Of a stretch of DNA of 64,000 nt, positions 10,410-18,924 are shown in pieces; the first letter of the stretch is position 1, and the number at the start of each line of letters is the position of its first letter. Where the stretch lies: assembly GCA_947442255.1 (NCBI GenBank), contig CANEVO010000001.1, forward strand, positions 90,849 through 154,848, read 5' to 3'. The DNA comes from Opitutia bacterium (GTDB taxonomy: Bacteria > Verrucomicrobiota > Verrucomicrobiae > Opitutales > Opitutaceae). Below the pieces are notes generated by a model. It worked only from the letters and a program-made list of their open reading frames with translations. It made no database searches and was not told the origin of the DNA. A program made the translations under genes and the position numbers.

Positions 10410-11861
10410 ATGTCTCGTATCGTCGCCATCGTCGGTCGTCCCAATGTGGGGAAAAGTCGCCTCTTCAACCGGCTGGCGCGGAAGCGCATTTCCATCGTGC
10501 ATGACCAGCCGGGCATCACGCGGGATGTGATCTCGGCGGAAATTGCCGAGGGGCAATACACGCTGCTGGATACGGGTGGCCTCGGCTACAAGGGCGAGGA
10601 CACGCCGGCCGCACTGACGAAGGCGTCGGAGCAACAGGTCGATTTTGCCATCGCGGCGGCCTCGGTCATCCTCTTCGTGGTCGACGGGCTCAGTGGTTTG
10701 AGCTCACTCGACGAGAAGATCGCGCAGATGCTGCGCAAGTCAAAGAAGCGGGTCTTGCTCGTCGTGAACAAGGCCGATTTCAACGACGACAAGATCGAGC
10801 TGTCCGAGGCTTATCGGCTGGGCTTGGGCGAGCCCTTGCGCGTGTCGGCCGAACATGGCCGCGGGGAGAGCGATTTGCGCGACGCCGTACTGGCCGCGCT
10901 CGGACCCGTACCCACCCCGGAAGCTGAAGATGCGGCCGCCAAGACGGCGAGCGATCCGCTCTGCATCTGTTTCATCGGCCGGCCGAACGTCGGCAAGTCA
11001 TCGTTGAGCAATCGCATGCTCAAGAGCGAACGGCTCATCGTCAGCGAAGTCCCTGGGACGACCCGCGATGCGATCGAGTTGCCCTTCGAGTTCCGTGGCC
11101 GCGATGGCAAGGACTACCCGTTCAAGCTGATCGACACCGCCGGCATCAAGGCCGCGACAAAGCTGGCTTCGCCGGTGGAGTATTTTTCGCGGCTGCGCTC
11201 GCTGGATGCGATCAAGAACACCGACGTCGTGTTCCTGGTGCTCGATGCGTTCGAGGGCGTGACTCAACAGGACAAGGCGATCGCGGGTGAGGCCATCAAG
11301 GAGGGCAAGCCGATCGTCATCGTCGTCAACAAGTGGGATCTCGTGCAAAACGCGTTCAAGTCGCAGGGCGGTTTTGCGCCCTACAAGAGCGAGCGCGACT
11401 ACCGGGAAAAATACGAACATGCCTTGTTCGAGCGGCTGTTTTTTACGCCGGGCTCACCCGTGATTTTTGTGTCGGCGATGAGTGGCTTCGAGATCGACCG
11501 CCTGCTGAATGCCGCGGTAAAGCTGAACCGCACGCTGGATAAGAAGCTGCCCACCGCAAAGCTGAATCAGGTCCTGGGTCACCTCGCGGAGCGCAATCCG
11601 CCGCCGGCCATCGCTGGCCGTCGGTTCCGGATCTACTATGCCACGCAGGTAAGAACGCGGCCGTTCCGCATCCGGCTCTTCTGCAACCGCGAGGAAAAAC
11701 TCACCGAGCAGTATCGGCGCTACCTCGAGGCGGGGGTGGTGGAGGAGTTCGATCTCAAGGGTTGCCCCATTTATTTCGATTTGATCGGCAAACCCCGCGA
11801 GGGCGAACCCGGGGCGCGCGGTAGTGTGCCGGCCACTAAACGCGCAGTCGCGGAAGACTGA
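10410..11861 (+). CDS. der: Ribosome assembly GTPase Der (EngA)
   Basis: 483 residues with the diagnostic tandem GTPase domains. The first P-loop is VGRPNVGKS at about residues 8-16, with DTGGLG and NKAD. The second is IGRPNVGKSS at about 188-197, with DTAGI and NKWDLV. The C-terminal KH-like domain contains RIYYATQVRTRPFRIRLF. Der binds the 50S subunit and is essential for its maturation. The frame is complete and shows no odd features apart from a short non-conserved tail. It is probably transcribed on its own, 88 bases after the aminotransferase gene. Confidence 0.97.
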   Translation: MSRIVAIVGRPNVGKSRLFNRLARKRISIVHDQPGITRDVISAEIAEGQYTLLDTGGLGYKGEDTPAALTKASEQQVDFAIAAASVILFVVDGLSGLSSLDEKIAQMLRKSKKRVLLVVNKADFNDDKIELSEAYRLGLGEPLRVSAEHGRGESDLRDAVLAALGPVPTPEAEDAAAKTASDPLCICFIGRPNVGKSSLSNRMLKSERLIVSEVPGTTRDAIELPFEFRGRDGKDYPFKLIDTAGIKAATKLASPVEYFSRLRSLDAIKNTDVVFLVLDAFEGVTQQDKAIAGEAIKEGKPIVIVVNKWDLVQNAFKSQGGFAPYKSERDYREKYEHALFERLFFTPGSPVIFVSAMSGFEIDRLLNAAVKLNRTLDKKLPTAKLNQVLGHLAERNPPPAIAGRRFRIYYATQVRTRPFRIRLFCNREEKLTEQYRRYLEAGVVEEFDLKGCPIYFDLIGKPREGEPGARGSVPATKRAVAED

Positions 11862-11901
11862 GGCGGGTGGTCTTCGGCTCGGGTGAGCAGGACGGAGGCC
11901 G

Positions 11902-12897
11902 TCAATTTGCCTGCTGGCGTTGCCGGTACTCGTCGCTGCTCATCAGGGTCTGCCGGAGCTGGCGCTCGCTCATCCCCCGCTCGCGTATTAATTTTTCATA
12001 CGTGGCAAAGCCGGCGGGGTCGGGATCGCGGCCAAGTAGGTCGCGATACGCGCGCGTGATGGCGGTTCGAATTGAGGTCTCACGCGATTCCGGACTGCGG
12101 CGGAGATCTTCCCGGATCTGCCCCTGGGTCCAGCCTTGGCGCCAAAGCTGGCGATAGTGCTGGAGCCCGTTCGGATCGGGGTCGCGGTCGAGCACGTCAC
12201 GATAAATTTTGGCGATCGCCCGGTCGGGATTGATCGAGCGTGCCTCGCCGCTGCGTTGCAGATCGTCGATCAGTTGTCGTTCGCTCCAGCCTTCACGGAG
12301 TAATTTTTGCCGGTGGTGCTGCAGCCCGGCGGGATCCACGCTGCGACCGAGCACGTCGCGATAGACTTTTTGAATAAGGAGGTCGGCAGTCCGCGCGTTA
12401 TAAATGATCCGGCGTTCGGACGGGCCCGGCGGATACGGGATGGTTCCTGGGACCACGTAGATGGTGGTCGGGGGAGGAGCGTCACGTCCGGGTGGCGCGA
12501 TGGCGCGGAGCGGCCCGCTCACGACGATCGAGGCGATGCATCGATCCCAAGTCGTTCCGGCCGATCCGCGTGCCTCGCCAAAAAGGTCGGGGATGTTCCG
12601 GCTGATCTCCATGCGTTCACCGCCAAAATTCGGCGACGCATAGACCATGACTTTAGCCGAGCCTTCGATGCGCACCGAGGAAATTGCAAAGGCCCATACC
12701 CGATCGCTTTCCCGCCGCAGGCGGTCGAGATTTTCGACCCGGGCACCCGGGTCGAGACCGAGGGATTCACCCTTAAAGTTGGGCTCGGAGTAAAAAGTGA
12801 CGCGATCCGGGCCGTTCTCGGTCTGGGCGCGAGCGAGCACCCAGCTGGTGGCGAATAGCACGCCACAGACCAGGCGGTGGAAGGCGTTCGGTTTCAT
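11902..12897 (-). CDS. Secreted beta/gamma-crystallin-like protein with three DUF4214-like repeats
   Basis: 331 residues. A signal peptide (MKPNAFHRLVCGVLFATSWVL) ends near ARAQ. Residues about 30-125 form a beta/gamma-crystallin-like double Greek key with two 'Y-x-x-x-N-F-x-G-E' type motifs (TFYSEPNFKGESLGL and MVYASPNFGGERMEI). After a proline-rich linker, three tandem repeats of about 50 residues (about 165-325) share the pattern YRDxLxRxPDPxGLxxY and a trailing WSERQ/MSERQLRQ-type helix, as in DUF4214. Crystallin modules often bind calcium, and DUF4214 repeats occur in extracellular and S-layer-like proteins of unknown function. The combination suggests an exported binding or structural protein; the ligand is unknown. 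The neighbouring genes give no clue. Confidence 0.75.
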   Translation of the reverse strand: MKPNAFHRLVCGVLFATSWVLARAQTENGPDRVTFYSEPNFKGESLGLDPGARVENLDRLRRESDRVWAFAISSVRIEGSAKVMVYASPNFGGERMEISRNIPDLFGEARGSAGTTWDRCIASIVVSGPLRAIAPPGRDAPPPTTIYVVPGTIPYPPGPSERRIIYNARTADLLIQKVYRDVLGRSVDPAGLQHHRQKLLREGWSERQLIDDLQRSGEARSINPDRAIAKIYRDVLDRDPDPNGLQHYRQLWRQGWTQGQIREDLRRSPESRETSIRTAITRAYRDLLGRDPDPAGFATYEKLIRERGMSERQLRQTLMSSDEYRQRQQAN

Positions 12898-12955
12898 GCA
12901 ATCGAACTCGACGGGCAGGTGAGTCTTTGCCGCCCGCCCGGCGGTTCCGTCGTTT

Positions 12956-13876
12956 TTAGGCGCGCCGACCCTTGAACGTCAATTCGGCGACTCCGCTCTT
13001 GTCCAGCCCGCCGGCCCCGAGTGCCACCATGCGCTCGAATTGCTGCTTGGTCGCCGCGGCGAGGGGCAGGTTCAGCCCGCCTTGGACCCCGAGCGTCCAG
13101 GCAATCGTGGAGTCCTTCGCGGCATGGGCCGCGGAGAAGTAGCAGTCGTGCGCACGGTGCTGCATGTCTTCGCCGTCGGTCTTAAGTACCTGAGAATTGG
13201 CCCCGGTTTGGGCAAATACCTCCCGCAGCATGTCGAGGTCGAGTCCGAGCGCGGCACCAAGGCCGAGCCCTTCCGCGAGACCCGCGGTATTGATGTTCAT
13301 CACCATGTTCACGAGCGCCTTCACCTGTGCGGCCTGGCCGGTGCCGCCGATGTAGCGCAGCGCCGAGCTCAGCTTTTCCAAGATCGGTTTAACCTGTTCG
13401 AATACCGCGCGGTCGCCACCGCACATGAGATAGAGCGTACCGTTGCGTGCCTGCGGAATCGAGGACGCCATGCAGCCTTCGAGCGTGACGGCGCCGGACT
13501 GGCTTGCGCGTCGCTGCACCTCCACATGGGTGGCGGGCGAAAGCGTGGCGCAGTTCACGAAAAGTTTCCCTTTCGCGCCCGTCAGCAGTGAGTCGCCGTC
13601 ACTGGCAAACACGCCCAGTTGCGCGGCATCGTCGGTGACCACGGTGAAAATAACGTCGGCGGCTGCCGTGACCTCGGCGAGCGTACGCGCCGGCCGCGCA
13701 CCAATCTCGGTGGCAAGCGCCTCGGCGCCGGCAGTATGTACGTCGTAGACCGCCGTCACGGCATAGCCGCAGTCCTTGAGCCGGCGCGCCATGTTGGCGC
13801 CCATTCGGCCCACGCCGACGAAGGCGACCTTGGTCGACGGGGAGGGGGAAGTATCACCGGTGGCTAAATTACTCAT
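12956..13876 (-). CDS. NAD(P)-dependent beta-hydroxyacid dehydrogenase (HIBADH/GarR family)
   Basis: 306 residues. The N-terminal Rossmann motif VAFVGVGRMGANMARRL (about residues 18-34) leads to the NCATLSPATHVEVQRR substrate loop. The catalytic lysine lies in the helix QAAQVKALVNMVMN, as in 3-hydroxyisobutyrate, tartronate-semialdehyde and glyoxylate/succinic semialdehyde reductases. These enzymes interconvert a 3-hydroxyacid and its semialdehyde using NAD(P). The next gene on the same strand, upstream in transcription, is a metallo-hydrolase fusion 24 bases away, so the two are probably one operon. Family is certain; the exact substrate is not. Confidence 0.9.
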   Translation of the reverse strand: MSNLATGDTSPSPSTKVAFVGVGRMGANMARRLKDCGYAVTAVYDVHTAGAEALATEIGARPARTLAEVTAAADVIFTVVTDDAAQLGVFASDGDSLLTGAKGKLFVNCATLSPATHVEVQRRASQSGAVTLEGCMASSIPQARNGTLYLMCGGDRAVFEQVKPILEKLSSALRYIGGTGQAAQVKALVNMVMNINTAGLAEGLGLGAALGLDLDMLREVFAQTGANSQVLKTDGEDMQHRAHDCYFSAAHAAKDSTIAWTLGVQGGLNLPLAAATKQQFERMVALGAGGLDKSGVAELTFKGRRA

Positions 13877-13900
13877 GGCTGGGCGGGATAGGGCTGAAGG

Positions 13901-14725
13901 TTAACGGATGAAGAATGGGTTATGCTGCTTTTCCTGGCCGAGGGTCGTCAAGGGGCCGTGACCGCAGGCCAGCACGGTGTCGCGGGGCAGGGTGAGCAAC
14001 TTGATCTTATTGTTTTCGAACTGTTCGGCAAAGTGAGTGGGGCTGCCGCCCATGGAGCTGGCAAAAATTGAATCTCCCACGATCGCGAGCGGCCAGCTCA
14101 GCCCGGTGATATAGTAGCTCGTCATCCCGGGCGAATGGCCGGTGGTGAGGAGCGTCTTGATGGCCAGCGGACCGAGATGAAAGTGGACGTTCTCCTTGAA
14201 CGTTTTCGCCCCGGCGATGGGCGCGGGTTCGAGTTCGCTGGCCCACACCTCGGCCTTGGTTTCGCGGGCGAGGCGGGGCAGGTCGGTCACATGATCCTCA
14301 TGCGTGTGCGTGAGAAAGATATATTGAACCGACAGTCGTTCCGCGTTGATCAGGTCGAGCATCCCCTCGCAATTGGCCCCGGTGTCGAAGGCCGCCGCCT
14401 TGCGTTCCCGGGGATCCCAGACGAGGTAACTGTTCACCGTCATGTCTTCGTAGGCGGTGTTGAACGCCGCGAAGCCGTGGGAGAAAATCGGTTGCTGCGG
14501 ATACCAGCGTTTATGGGCCAGCGCTTCGAGCGCATCCGGAGACAAGCGAAGATGGCGCGCGACGCGGCGCAGTACGGCGTCGAGCGGCTTGCCGGCTTTG
14601 ATCGCGGCAAGATCGGCGAGAGGCACTTCTGCGCGCTGCGCCAGTTCCTCGTCGGTAATTTTCAGACCGCGCTGCGTCTTGTTGATAACATCGTTGAAAT
14701 TGTCCTCGAGTGGGATGCGGGCCAT
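13901..14725 (-). CDS. MBL-fold hydrolase with N-terminal HTH-like domain
   Basis: 274 residues. The first roughly 70 residues (LKITDEELAQRAEVPLADLAAIKAG, then VARHLRLSPDALEAL) look like a Cro/XRE-type helix-turn-helix. The rest is a metallo-beta-lactamase fold of the glyoxalase II-like type, with the zinc motif HTHEDH at about residue 138, TTGHSPGMTSYYI, the GDSIFASSMGG loop and a final GHGPLTTLGQE. The hydrolase half probably cleaves a thioester or similar bond. The HTH half may be only structural or may bind DNA. It precedes the beta-hydroxyacid dehydrogenase by 24 bases on the same strand, so the two may act together. The substrate cannot be assigned. Confidence 0.82.
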   Translation of the reverse strand: MARIPLEDNFNDVINKTQRGLKITDEELAQRAEVPLADLAAIKAGKPLDAVLRRVARHLRLSPDALEALAHKRWYPQQPIFSHGFAAFNTAYEDMTVNSYLVWDPRERKAAAFDTGANCEGMLDLINAERLSVQYIFLTHTHEDHVTDLPRLARETKAEVWASELEPAPIAGAKTFKENVHFHLGPLAIKTLLTTGHSPGMTSYYITGLSWPLAIVGDSIFASSMGGSPTHFAEQFENNKIKLLTLPRDTVLACGHGPLTTLGQEKQHNPFFIR

Positions 14726-14899
14726 GCCGGCAATAAATCCTGCTGGTTTGCCCCGGGCAAGTCGGATACCGCCCGCCCCGGGGGATTTTCCAGCCGGATC
14801 TTCATTTTATAGCCGGCGGCGCCGGTGATCGTCGGAATTTTTCGTTCCGTGCATTTCCCGTTGCCACAAACCGCTGGCTCCCCCTTTCATTTCCGTTCC

Positions 14900-15691
14900 A
14901 TGAGTACTTCCTCTGACTATCTTAACAGTCTTTATTCACTTGGCGGCAAGGTCGCCGTCGTCATTGGCGGCACCGGTGAACTGTGCGGAGCGATGGCGGA
15001 GGGGTTGGCTGGCGCGGGTGCCGAAGTGGTGCTGGTCGGCCGGAACGAGGAGAAAGCTAAGCCCCGCCTCGAGCGCATCCAGGCCACCGGCGGCAAGGCC
15101 TATTTCGTCGCGGCCGAGGCGAGCGAAAAGGCGGCGATCCAGCAGTTGCTGCAGACCGTTCTGGCCCGTTCGGGTCGCGTTGATATTGTGGTGAATGGCG
15201 CGGGTGTGAATTCGGCGACTCCGTTTCTCGACATCGCGGAGGACGAATTCGAGCGCATCGTGAAAATCAACCTGAAGGGGGTTTTCCTGGGCTGCCAGAT
15301 CTTCGGCAAATACCTCGTTGAACGCGGCGAGGGTGGCGCGATCATCAATCTCGGATCGATGTCCGGCCTCGTGCCGTTGTCACGCGTCTTCACCTATTCC
15401 GCCACCAAGGCCGCGGTGCACAATCTGTCCAAGAATCTGGCCCGCGAGTGGGCGCCCAAGCGCGTGCGGGTGAACACCCTCGTGCCGGGATTTTTCCCGG
15501 CGGAACAGAACCGCAAGATCTTGTCTCCCGATCGGGTTACGTCGATCATGGGGCACACGCCGATGAAGCGGTTTGGCGAGGCGAAGGAATTGGTCGGCGC
15601 CACGCTGCTCCTCGCCAGCGACCAGGCGGGCGGATTTATTACCGGCGCGGAAATCGTCGTCGATGGCGGATATCATGCCATGACAATTTGA
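14900..15691 (+). CDS. Short-chain dehydrogenase/reductase
   Basis: 263 residues, classical SDR. It has the nucleotide-binding [16 protein letters not shown], the NGAG strand motif, the catalytic Ser in GSMSG, the YSATK pair, and a C-terminal [16 protein letters not shown]. The start at 14900 was preferred over an in-frame upstream one at 14825 because SDR similarity begins at [11 protein letters not shown]. The GGTGxLxGAMAxGLA pattern resembles the SDR-type fructuronate (mannonate) oxidoreductases such as Bacillus YjmF, so hexuronate catabolism is possible but unproven. It diverges from the operon at 12956-14725. Confidence 0.87.
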   Translation: MSTSSDYLNSLYSLGGKVAVVIGGTGELCGAMAEGLAGAGAEVVLVGRNEEKAKPRLERIQATGGKAYFVAAEASEKAAIQQLLQTVLARSGRVDIVVNGAGVNSATPFLDIAEDEFERIVKINLKGVFLGCQIFGKYLVERGEGGAIINLGSMSGLVPLSRVFTYSATKAAVHNLSKNLAREWAPKRVRVNTLVPGFFPAEQNRKILSPDRVTSIMGHTPMKRFGEAKELVGATLLLASDQAGGFITGAEIVVDGGYHAMTI

Positions 15692-15763
15692 TAGAGTGAT
15701 TCGGAGGGTGATAATATCCAATCCCGACTTGCTATAAGCTGCGGAGTGAGGCACCTCTTTCGG

Positions 15764-16153
15764 ATGGTTACAGATAAAATTAAAAAACTCGAAGCGGCGC
15801 GCGACAAGGTTGCCAATCTCGAACAGTCGATCGCCAGCGAATTGAACAAGGAACTGGCGGCGTTGCCGGCGAAATATGGTTTCGCCTCCGTTGATTCCTT
15901 TATCGCCGCACTAAAGGCGGCCGGCGGCGGCCGGCGGCGGGGTCGTCCCGGACGCGCGACCAAAAGCGCCAAGGCGCCGGCGGTTGGCCGGAAACGGCGC
16001 AAACGCGCGGTTATCACCGACGAGACCCGCGGCAGCTTGAAGAAGATGGTCGAAGCGGGAAAGACCGGCACGGAGATTGCCAAGGCGCTCAGAATTTCCC
16101 TGCCCAGCGTACAGAATATCAAGAAGGCCCTGGGCTTGGTGAAGAAACGCTGA
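15764..16153 (+). CDS. Small basic DNA-binding-like protein with AT-hook motif and C-terminal HTH
   Basis: 129 residues from the ATG at 15764 (a GTG at 15746 is in frame). Residues about 1-50 form a charged helix (KIKKLEAARDKVANLEQSIASELNKEL). Next comes an AT-hook-like core with RRRGRPGR (about residues 60-67), a basic Lys/Arg/Ala linker, and a C-terminal helix-turn-helix-like segment, AGKTGTEIAKALRISLPSVQNIKKALG. The layout (oligomerising helix, AT-hook linker, small DNA-binding end) recalls H-NS/BpH3-type nucleoid proteins, but I see no clear match to a named family. A strong terminator follows at 16177, so this is a single-gene unit. Function as a nucleoid-associated protein or regulator is inference. 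Confidence 0.72.
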   Translation: MVTDKIKKLEAARDKVANLEQSIASELNKELAALPAKYGFASVDSFIAALKAAGGGRRRGRPGRATKSAKAPAVGRKRRKRAVITDETRGSLKKMVEAGKTGTEIAKALRISLPSVQNIKKALGLVKKR

Positions 16154-16176
16154 GTCCAGACGGGGTTTCCGTTCAC

Positions 16177-16206
16177 AAGCCCTCGCAACTGCGAGGGCTT
16201 TTCTTT
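16177..16206 (+). terminator. Rho-independent terminator after the AT-hook protein gene
   Basis: A perfect 10-bp stem, AAGCCCTCGC / GCGAGGGCTT, with a four-base loop (AACT) is followed directly by TTCTTTT. It ends the gene at 15764-16153 and lies just before the class IV aminotransferase gene. Confidence 0.9.
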
Positions 16207-16243
16207 TGTGCCGCGGAACCTATACCGGCACTCCTTCTGCGCC

Positions 16244-17158
16244 ATGCCCGCCCACTTCATCCAAGCCAACACCAACGGACGGCTCCATCCAGCGGACGAG
16301 CCGTCGCTGACGCCGCTGAACCGGGGATTCCTCTATGGCGACGCCATTTATGAAGTCTGGCGCAGCCATCATGGAGTGGTGTTCGCGTGGGCGGAACATC
16401 TGGATCGGCTTCAGGCATCCGCGCGGGCGCTGGCGATCGATATTCCTTTTTCTGCGGAGCAGATCCGCTGGGAAATCGCCCGGACGGTGGCGGCTTTTCG
16501 GGCCGCGATCGGCTATGTCGATGATGTCTATATTCGTTTACAGCTGACGCGTGGCGCCGGCCCCATCGGTCTGGATATTGCTCTCGCCGACCGACCCGAA
16601 TTTGTACTGCTGGTTCAGCCGTGTCCCCGTATCTCTCCGGAAAAGTTAAGGATCGGACTGAGGCTTTCGATTGCGACGTCCTTGCGCCGGAATCCGATCG
16701 AGACGCTCAGTCCGGCCTGGAAGACGGGCAATTATCTCAACAATATTCTCTGCCTCCGAGAGGCCCGGGCCCGCGGGGCCGACGATGTTCTCATTCTTAA
16801 TCTCCGGGGAGAGATTGCGGAGGCGGCGGTTTCCAATGTGGTTTTCGTCCGGGCCGGCGAATTGGTGACGCCGCCACTGACGGCCGGCATTCTCGAAGGG
16901 ATTACTCGCAAACGACTTTTGGAAACGATCGCGCCACGCGCTGGCGTCGTGGCGCGTGAAGAAGTCATCCGACCGGAAGATCTCGGGGCGATGGAGGAAT
17001 GTTTTCTCCTGGGCACGACGCGGGACCTCCAATCCGTGAGCGCCGTCGACGGTCACTCGTTCCGGATCGGGACGGGGACCGTTAAGGAGCGGCTGAGTGA
17101 GGTGTTCGCTAATTATACCAGGGAATATGCGGCCGCTCATCCCGAGTTAAAGATGTAG
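16244..17158 (+). CDS. Class IV PLP aminotransferase (branched-chain/D-amino acid/ADC lyase group)
   Basis: 304 residues. Family landmarks are PLNRGFLYGDAIYEVWR near residue 30, the PLP lysine in SPAWKTGNYLNNILCLREA (about residue 165), LILNLRGEIAEAAVSNVVFV, and TPPLTAGILEGITRKRLLE. This fold-type IV group includes branched-chain aminotransferase IlvE, D-alanine aminotransferase and aminodeoxychorismate lyase PabC. The length and the GEIAEAAVSNVV strand fit all three, so no single function is claimed. The start at 16244 follows a terminator by 38 bases and agrees with the usual N-terminus; the frame is open further upstream to 16208. It converges with the moeB-like gene. Confidence 0.88.
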   Translation: MPAHFIQANTNGRLHPADEPSLTPLNRGFLYGDAIYEVWRSHHGVVFAWAEHLDRLQASARALAIDIPFSAEQIRWEIARTVAAFRAAIGYVDDVYIRLQLTRGAGPIGLDIALADRPEFVLLVQPCPRISPEKLRIGLRLSIATSLRRNPIETLSPAWKTGNYLNNILCLREARARGADDVLILNLRGEIAEAAVSNVVFVRAGELVTPPLTAGILEGITRKRLLETIAPRAGVVAREEVIRPEDLGAMEECFLLGTTRDLQSVSAVDGHSFRIGTGTVKERLSEVFANYTREYAAAHPELKM

Positions 17159-17215
17159 TCCCGCCGTGCGGTGCCCTGGACATTCGGCGCGGCCCGCGGC
17201 GAAGCGCAGGTCGTG

Positions 17216-18391
17216 TCAATAGCGCGGCATGTCCGGTTCGATTTCGACAGCCCAGGCGTCGATGCCGCCGGTAATATTGCTAACTGCATTGAAGCCGCGA
17301 TCGCGCAAGAATTTCGTCACGCGGAGACTGCGAACACCGGAATGGCAGAGGATGAGCAGGTGTTTGTCGCGGGGCAGTGCGGCGGTTTCTCCCGGGACTT
17401 CGCGCATCGGGATATGCCGGGCCTCCGTGAGCCGGCAGATTTCGAGCTCGTAGGCCTCCCGTACATCGATGACGACCGCTTTTCCCGGATGGCGATCCAC
17501 GAGCTGTTTGGCCTCTCCGACGGAGATTTCGAGGGGAAATTCGCCAGTCGGTGACACGTGGAGGTCTTCCGGTGGCGCCGGGTTGCTCGATTCGCCTTCG
17601 GCGCGCACGACATGGATGGTGCGTTGCTCGCCGCACAACGGACAGTGACGATTGCGCGGCAGGACAAGGGATTGAAACCTCTGGTGAAGGGCGTCGTAGG
17701 TGAGCATACGACCCCGCAGCGATTCGCCGATTCCGGTGAGGAGCTTGATGGCTTCGAGTGCTTGGAGACTGCCGATGACGCCACACAGCGCCCCGAGGAC
17801 ACCGGCTTCACCGCAACCCGGCACGCTGCCGCTTTCGGGTGGCACCGGAAAGAGACAGCGATAACATGGTCCGCCGTGCGCGGAGTCGAAGACCGCCACC
17901 TGACCCTCGAATTTATAGACACTGCCGTAAACCAGCGGCCGGCGCGTGAAAAAAGCCGCATCATTGTTTAGATAGCGCGACGAGAAACGATCGGTGCCGT
18001 CGATGATCACGTCGTAGTCGGAGAACACCGCGAGGGCGTTGGTCGGAGTGATGCCTTCCGCGTGTTCAACGACCCGGACGAAGGGATTCGTGCCCCGGAG
18101 CCGCCGGGCCGCCGACGAAACCTTGGGTTCGCCCACGGACGCATCGTTGTGAAGCAACTGACGTTGCAGGTTGTGCGGCTCCACCCGGTCGAAATCCGCG
18201 ATGCCAATCGTCCCGACACCCGCCGCGGTGAGATAGAGCGCGGCGGGACTGCCCAACCCGCCGGCGCCGACAACGAGCACGCGACCGGCCGCCAGCTCTC
18301 GCTGACCTTCGAGTCCAATCTCTCCGAGCAAGAGATGCCGGCTGTAACGCGCCAGTTCAGCGGGAGAGAGGGAGGTAGGCGGTTCGGCCAT
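17216..18391 (-). CDS. moeB: MoeB/ThiF-type adenylyltransferase with C-terminal rhodanese domain
   Basis: About 391 residues. Residues 1-250 form an E1-like adenylyltransferase domain: RYSRHLLLGEIG, ATP motif VGAGGLGSPAALYL, NLQRQLLH, zinc-binding CYRC and CPLC pairs, and GVIGSLQALEAIKLL. The last roughly 110 residues form a rhodanese domain with DVREAYELE and the active-site CHSGVRS loop. The fused enzyme activates the C-terminal glycine of a MoaD/ThiS-like carrier and can pass on sulfur, for molybdopterin or thiamine synthesis, as in MoeZ/MOCS3-type proteins. The symbol is a family label; which carrier it serves is unknown. Alternative in-frame starts lie at 18418 and 18427. It diverges from ruvX. 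Confidence 0.9.
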   Translation of the reverse strand: MAEPPTSLSPAELARYSRHLLLGEIGLEGQRELAAGRVLVVGAGGLGSPAALYLTAAGVGTIGIADFDRVEPHNLQRQLLHNDASVGEPKVSSAARRLRGTNPFVRVVEHAEGITPTNALAVFSDYDVIIDGTDRFSSRYLNNDAAFFTRRPLVYGSVYKFEGQVAVFDSAHGGPCYRCLFPVPPESGSVPGCGEAGVLGALCGVIGSLQALEAIKLLTGIGESLRGRMLTYDALHQRFQSLVLPRNRHCPLCGEQRTIHVVRAEGESSNPAPPEDLHVSPTGEFPLEISVGEAKQLVDRHPGKAVVIDVREAYELEICRLTEARHIPMREVPGETAALPRDKHLLILCHSGVRSLRVTKFLRDRGFNAVSNITGGIDAWAVEIEPDMPRY

Positions 18392-18468
18392 CGCCGCGAA
18401 AGAGACGGCATCCCCCATGGGTCGCAAATGAAATTGCGCTTGGTTGCACCTGCATCCGGAATCGGCCG

Positions 18469-18891
18469 ATGCGCTGCCTCGGCATCGACTACGGTACCCG
18501 CCGCATCGGGCTCAGTTATGGCGACCAGTTGGGTGTCGCGACGCCGCTGCCTGCACTGACGGAGGCGGATCCCGCGGACCGGCGCCGGGCGCTGGCGGCC
18601 GTCATCGCACAGCGCCGGATCACTGATGTGGTCGTCGGGCACCCACTCAACATGGACGATTCCGTCGGTCCAAAGGCGAAGGAAGTGGAGGCGTTTGCGG
18701 GCTGGCTGCGGGAGCAGTTTGCGCTGCCCGTGCACTTGATCGACGAACGGCTCACCAGTTACGAAGCGGAATCCACGATCGCAAAGACGAAACGCCGCGA
18801 CCTGCGCGGCAGCGGGATCATCGATTCCCGGGCGGCGACCTTGATCCTGCAGGATTTCTTGAATCTGAAATTTCCCCCGCTTTTGGAATAA
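18469..18891 (+). CDS. ruvX: Putative pre-16S rRNA nuclease / Holliday junction resolvase RuvX (YqgF)
   Basis: 140 residues, a full YqgF/RuvX RNase H-like fold. It has the first acidic motif LGIDYGTRRIGLSYGD, VVGHPLNMDDSVG, the second acidic motif DERLTSYEAE, and the third near the end, SGIIDSRAATLILQDFL. The family processes the 5' end of 16S rRNA in E. coli and was earlier described as a Holliday junction resolvase. The gene runs 33 bases ahead of truA in the same direction, so these two RNA-maturation genes are probably cotranscribed. Confidence 0.95.
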   Translation: MRCLGIDYGTRRIGLSYGDQLGVATPLPALTEADPADRRRALAAVIAQRRITDVVVGHPLNMDDSVGPKAKEVEAFAGWLREQFALPVHLIDERLTSYEAESTIAKTKRRDLRGSGIIDSRAATLILQDFLNLKFPPLLE

Positions 18892-18924
18892 CGTGAATCA
18901 CGCCGCCCGGCGCTTCGGCCTGCG

